64,000 bases of DNA from Burkholderiaceae bacterium (GTDB lineage Bacteria; Pseudomonadota; Gammaproteobacteria; Burkholderiales; Burkholderiaceae_C): assembly GCA_023150375.1 (NCBI GenBank), contig JAKLLA010000012.1:1-64000 (forward strand), read 5' to 3'. Within the stretch, counting starts at the first letter, position 1. Every line of letters begins with the position of its first letter. Positions 60,681-64,000 of the stretch are shown here, one piece after another. The position numbers and the translations under genes are program-made. The notes under the pieces were generated by a model. It worked only from the letters and a program-made list of their open reading frames with translations. It searched no databases and was not told the DNA's origin.

Positions 60681-63600
60681 CGAGCCTGAGCGGCGCTGCC
60701 CAGCGCCTGGACCCGCTGACCCTGCCGCTGGCTGGCTCGCGCCTGATCGAGGCCAGTGCCGGCACCGGCAAGACCTGGACGATCGCCGCGCTGTACCTGC
60801 GCCTGGTGCTGGGCCACGGCGATGCCGCCAGCCGCCCGCCGCGCGCGCTGGCGCCGGGCGAGATCCTGGTCATGACCTTCACCCGCGCGGCCACCCGCGA
60901 GCTCTCCGACCGCATCCGCACCCGCCTGGCCGAGGCGGCGATGTGCTTTCGGGGCGAGGCCGAGCCGGCCGCGCAGGACGACTTCCTGCGCGCGCTGATC
61001 GCCGCCTACCCCGAGGACGCTGCGCCGGATGCCGACGCGCCGACCCCCGGGGCGCCGCGCAGCCGGCTGGCCGCGGCCCACCGGCTGGCGCTGGCCGCCG
61101 AGGCGATGGACGACGCGGCGGTGCACACCATCGACGCCTGGTGCCAGCGCATGCTGCTCGAGCACGCCTTCGACAGCGGCCAGCGCTTCGACGAGGAACT
61201 GGTGGCCGACGAGCTGTCGCTGCAGCGCGCTGCCCTGCACGACTACTGGCGGCGCGAGGTCTACCCGCTGGCCGGCGCGCCGCTGGAGGCGGTGCTGCGC
61301 GTCTGGCCCGGCGTCGATGCGCTGGCGCAGCAGCTGCGCGGCCTGCTGGGCCAGCGCGAGGCGCTCGGGAACTTCGAGGGCCGCGCGCTGAGCCTGGGCG
61401 ACTGGGTGGCGCAGTGGCAGGACGGCCTGGCCGCGCTCAAGGCGCCCTGGGCCGAGCGGGCGGTGGCGCTGCGCGACTGGCTGCAGGCGCAGTGCGATGC
61501 CAAGGTCTTCAACGGCACGCGGCTGCGGGCACAGTACTTCGAGCCCTGGTGTGCCGCGCTGGCCGACTGGGCCGAGGACCCGGAGGCGCTCGAGCCCGAG
61601 CTGGGGGCCGGTCGCCTGCGCCTGACCCCCGACGGTCTGGCGCAGGCGCTGGCCAAGGGACGGACCCTGCCGGCGCTGCCGCCGGAGATCGACCTGCTGG
61701 CCGGGCTGTTCCAGGCGCTGGACGCGCGCGTGCCGCTGCGCGAGGCCCTGCTGCGCCACGCCGCCGACGGCGTGGAGCGGCAGCTCGCCCAGCTCAAGCG
61801 GCGCAGCGGCTGCTTCGGCTTCGCCGACCTGCAGGCGCGTCTGGACGCGGCGCTGGCCGGCCCGGCCGGCCCCCGGCTGCGCGAGCGCATCGTCGGCCAG
61901 TACCCGGCGGTGCTGATCGACGAGTTCCAGGACACCTCGCCGCTGCAGTACCGCCTGTTCGACCGGCTCTACGACGTGGCGGCCGACGCGCGCGAAACGC
62001 TGCTGCTGCTGATCGGTGACCCCAAGCAGTCGATCTACGGCTTTCGCGGGGCCGACATCTACAGCTACCTGGCCGCCCGTCAGGCCACCGCCGGCCGGCA
62101 GCATGTGCTGGGCACCAACTACCGCTCCACCGAAGCGCTGGTGGCGGCGGTGAACCAGATCTTCGCCCAGGCCGAGGCTGGCTGGCCGGGGGCCGCGGCC
62201 TGCCTGGACGAAGTGCCGGACGGCGGGCTCGGCGCCTTCGCGTTGCCGCGTACGGGCCGGCATGCGCTGCCCTTCGAGTCCGTGCGTGCGCAGGGCCGGC
62301 GCGAACGGCTGGTGGCCCGGGGGGACGACGGTGCGCCGGCCACGCTGCCGGCACTGACGCTGCAATGGCTGCCCGCGCCCTTGCCGGCGCAGCCGCTGCG
62401 GCGCGCCCAGGCCCGGCTGGCCGCGGCCACGCTGGTCGGGCTGCTGAACGATCCGCAGGCCGGCTTTGCCGACGCCGACGGGGGCTGGCGCCGCCTCGGC
62501 CCGGGCGACATCGCGGTGCTGGTGCGCAACCGCCGCGAGGCGCAGGCGATGCGCCGCGAGCTGCAGAAGGCCGGCGTGCCCTCGGTGTACCTGTCGGACC
62601 AGGACTCGGTGCTGCGCAGCATCGAGGCCGTCGACCTGCTGCGCTGGCTGCAGGCCGTGGCCGACCCGCTCGAGGTCGCGCGGGTGCGCACCGCCTACGC
62701 CGGCGCCACCTTCGGACTCGATGCGGCGGACCTGCAGGCCCTGCGCGACGACGAGGACAGCTGGGAGGCCCGCCAGGGCCTGCTGCTGCGCCTGCGTGGC
62801 GTCTGGCAGCGCCAGGGCGTGCTGGCCATGCTGCTGCAGACCCTGCATGCGCTGGAACTGCCGGCGCGCTGGCTGGCCGAGCCGGCCGGGCCGGCCGACG
62901 GGGCCTTCGCTGACCCCGCCCGCCGCGACGGCGAGCGCCGCCTGACCAACTGGCTGCACCTGGCCGAGCTGCTGCAGGGCGCCGCGGCGACGCTGCAGGG
63001 CGAGCAGGCGCTGATCCGCTGGCTGGCCGAGGAGATCCAGGCCGACGCCGCCAGCGCCGACGAGCGCATCCTGCGCCTGGAAAGCGACGCCGAGCTGGTG
63101 CAGGTGGTCACGGTGCACAAGTCCAAGGGGCTGGAGTACCCGCTGGTCTTCCTGCCCTTTGCCCAGGCGGCCCGCCCGGTGGACCGGCGTGGCCGGCAGA
63201 TGCTCGAGCTGCCGCAGGACGCGGGGGCCGGTCTGCCTCCCGGGGCCGCGACGGGCCAGGCCGGCCGGCGCATCGATTTCCGCCTGGGGAAGGCCGAACT
63301 GGCGCTGGCCGATGCCGAGCGGCTGCGCGAGGAGCTGCGCCTGCTCTACGTGGCGCTGACCCGCGCGCGCCATGCGCTCTGGCTGGGAGTGGGCCTGCCC
63401 GCGCGTGGCACGTCGAACCAGCTGCACGTCGGGGCGCTGGGGCACCTGCTCGGCGCCGGGCAGAAGATGACGCCCGGGCAGGCCGAGGCCCTGCTGCAGG
63501 GCTGGGCGGCCGCCGATCCGGGCACGCGGCTGCAGCGCTTCGAGGCGCTGCCCGATCCGGGCGGCTGGCAGCGCCCGCGGGCGAGCACCGCCCTGCCGCC

Positions 63601-64000
63601 GCCGCCCGAGTACCGCGCCACCTTCGCGCGCGACTGGGGCGTGGGCAGTTTCTCGGCCCTGGTGCGCGACCTGGCGCCCATGCTGCCGGCGGCCGTGGCC
63701 GTGCCGGTCGAGGAGGCCGGGGGGGTCCGTGCGCCGGTCGGCGACCTCGACCCGGCCGGACCGGCCGGCCCGGCGGGAGTCGACGAGCTCGACCCGATCG
63801 ACCCGGTCGGCCCGGTGGAGCGCCCCGAGCGGCGCGCCGACGCGCTGCGGGTGGAGCGCTGGCGCGAGGAGCTGCGCAGTGCGTCGGCGCAGGGCGTCGC
63901 GGTCGACGGGGACGAGGCCACGCCGGCGGCGCAGCCCTGGCACCGCTTTCCCAGGGGCGCCCTGCCGGGCAACTTCCTGCACGATCAGCTCGAATGGCTG
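60677..64000 (+). CDS. recB: Exodeoxyribonuclease V beta subunit RecB (partial, cut by window end)
   Basis: 1108 codons are visible in one open frame that runs off the right edge. Helicase motifs of UvrD/RecB are in order: Walker A EASAGTGKTWTIAALYLR (25-42), VMTFTRAATRELSDRIR, VLIDEFQDTSPLQ near 411, LIGDPKQSIYGFRGAD near 440, TNYRSTEALV, VVTVHKSKGLEYPLVF near 808 and LLYVALTRARHALW near 886. The C-terminal nuclease domain lies beyond the window. RecB is the 3'-5' helicase and nuclease of the RecBCD complex; recD would be expected next. Confidence 0.95.
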   Translation, partial: MTSLSGAAQRLDPLTLPLAGSRLIEASAGTGKTWTIAALYLRLVLGHGDAASRPPRALAPGEILVMTFTRAATRELSDRIRTRLAEAAMCFRGEAEPAAQDDFLRALIAAYPEDAAPDADAPTPGAPRSRLAAAHRLALAAEAMDDAAVHTIDAWCQRMLLEHAFDSGQRFDEELVADELSLQRAALHDYWRREVYPLAGAPLEAVLRVWPGVDALAQQLRGLLGQREALGNFEGRALSLGDWVAQWQDGLAALKAPWAERAVALRDWLQAQCDAKVFNGTRLRAQYFEPWCAALADWAEDPEALEPELGAGRLRLTPDGLAQALAKGRTLPALPPEIDLLAGLFQALDARVPLREALLRHAADGVERQLAQLKRRSGCFGFADLQARLDAALAGPAGPRLRERIVGQYPAVLIDEFQDTSPLQYRLFDRLYDVAADARETLLLLIGDPKQSIYGFRGADIYSYLAARQATAGRQHVLGTNYRSTEALVAAVNQIFAQAEAGWPGAAACLDEVPDGGLGAFALPRTGRHALPFESVRAQGRRERLVARGDDGAPATLPALTLQWLPAPLPAQPLRRAQARLAAATLVGLLNDPQAGFADADGGWRRLGPGDIAVLVRNRREAQAMRRELQKAGVPSVYLSDQDSVLRSIEAVDLLRWLQAVADPLEVARVRTAYAGATFGLDAADLQALRDDEDSWEARQGLLLRLRGVWQRQGVLAMLLQTLHALELPARWLAEPAGPADGAFADPARRDGERRLTNWLHLAELLQGAAATLQGEQALIRWLAEEIQADAASADERILRLESDAELVQVVTVHKSKGLEYPLVFLPFAQAARPVDRRGRQMLELPQDAGAGLPPGAATGQAGRRIDFRLGKAELALADAERLREELRLLYVALTRARHALWLGVGLPARGTSNQLHVGALGHLLGAGQKMTPGQAEALLQGWAAADPGTRLQRFEALPDPGGWQRPRASTALPPPPEYRATFARDWGVGSFSALVRDLAPMLPAAVAVPVEEAGGVRAPVGDLDPAGPAGPAGVDELDPIDPVGPVERPERRADALRVERWREELRSASAQGVAVDGDEATPAAQPWHRFPRGALPGNFLHDQLEWL

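Noticed and set aside
60371-63982. 1203-residue minus-strand frame
   Set aside because: It is antisense to recB, whose helicase motifs are all in place.

Overview
The window is high-GC bacterial DNA. Its gene content points to a betaproteobacterium, most likely Burkholderiales of the Sphaerotilus/Leptothrix/Rubrivivax type. The evidence is an exosortase-B exopolysaccharide locus (EpsD-EpsE-EpsF-EpsG-XrtB-EpsI), a PEP-CTERM protein, a GlyGly-CTERM protease, a SapC-family protein and RecBCD. The genus is inference; no rRNA or other marker is present.

Positions 1-10,810 hold a mosaic of small transcription units: an RTX/serralysin-like metalloprotease, a BrnT/BrnA toxin-antitoxin pair, a REP-associated tyrosine transposase (RAYT), a lipoprotein, a PEP-CTERM metalloprotease and a beta-CASP metallo-beta-lactamase. 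Between the genes lie seven copies of one palindromic element with the core GGGGTCAGGTCTTGCCTTTT, four full inverted repeats and three single arms. Two single arms bracket the RAYT, and I saw no copies after 10.81 kb. Positions 10.8-17.2 kb carry an undecaprenyl-phosphate sugar transferase, a WecG/TagA glycosyltransferase, SapC, a CNNM/CorC membrane protein, ApaH and tRNA-Ser(UGA).

Positions 17.2-29.4 kb, directly after the tRNA, form a defence island. On the minus strand a Septu-like AAA ATPase + HNH pair and a Fic protein lie between two short scars of a lost type I restriction-modification locus: the C-terminal tail of HsdS and the N-terminus of HsdR. A CapW/BrxR-like WYL repressor follows. 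Divergent from it is a complete type I Wadjet anti-plasmid operon (jetABCD). The shared promoter region has an inverted repeat between a -35 and a -10, and a 26-codon leader ORF overlaps the jetA start.

Positions 30-51.5 kb are the exopolysaccharide locus. A conserved export and exosortase core is followed by a flippase, an O-antigen-ligase-like polymerase, a BNR_4 beta-propeller protein that may be a lyase, a methyltransferase, four glycosyltransferases, two paralogous hexapeptide acyltransferases, WecB, a second WecG-family enzyme, a DegT aminotransferase and an SDR-type protein lacking its catalytic lysine. The part from about 36.4 to 46.5 kb is visibly richer in A/T and AGG/AGA/GGA codons than its flanks, as expected of an exchanged sugar cassette. 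Most genes overlap by 1-4 bases and are probably co-transcribed.

Positions 51.7-64 kb return to very high GC: a cysteine-rich protein, a GlyGly-CTERM subtilase, an unknown protein divergent from a WYL regulator, recC, and recB cut off by the window edge.
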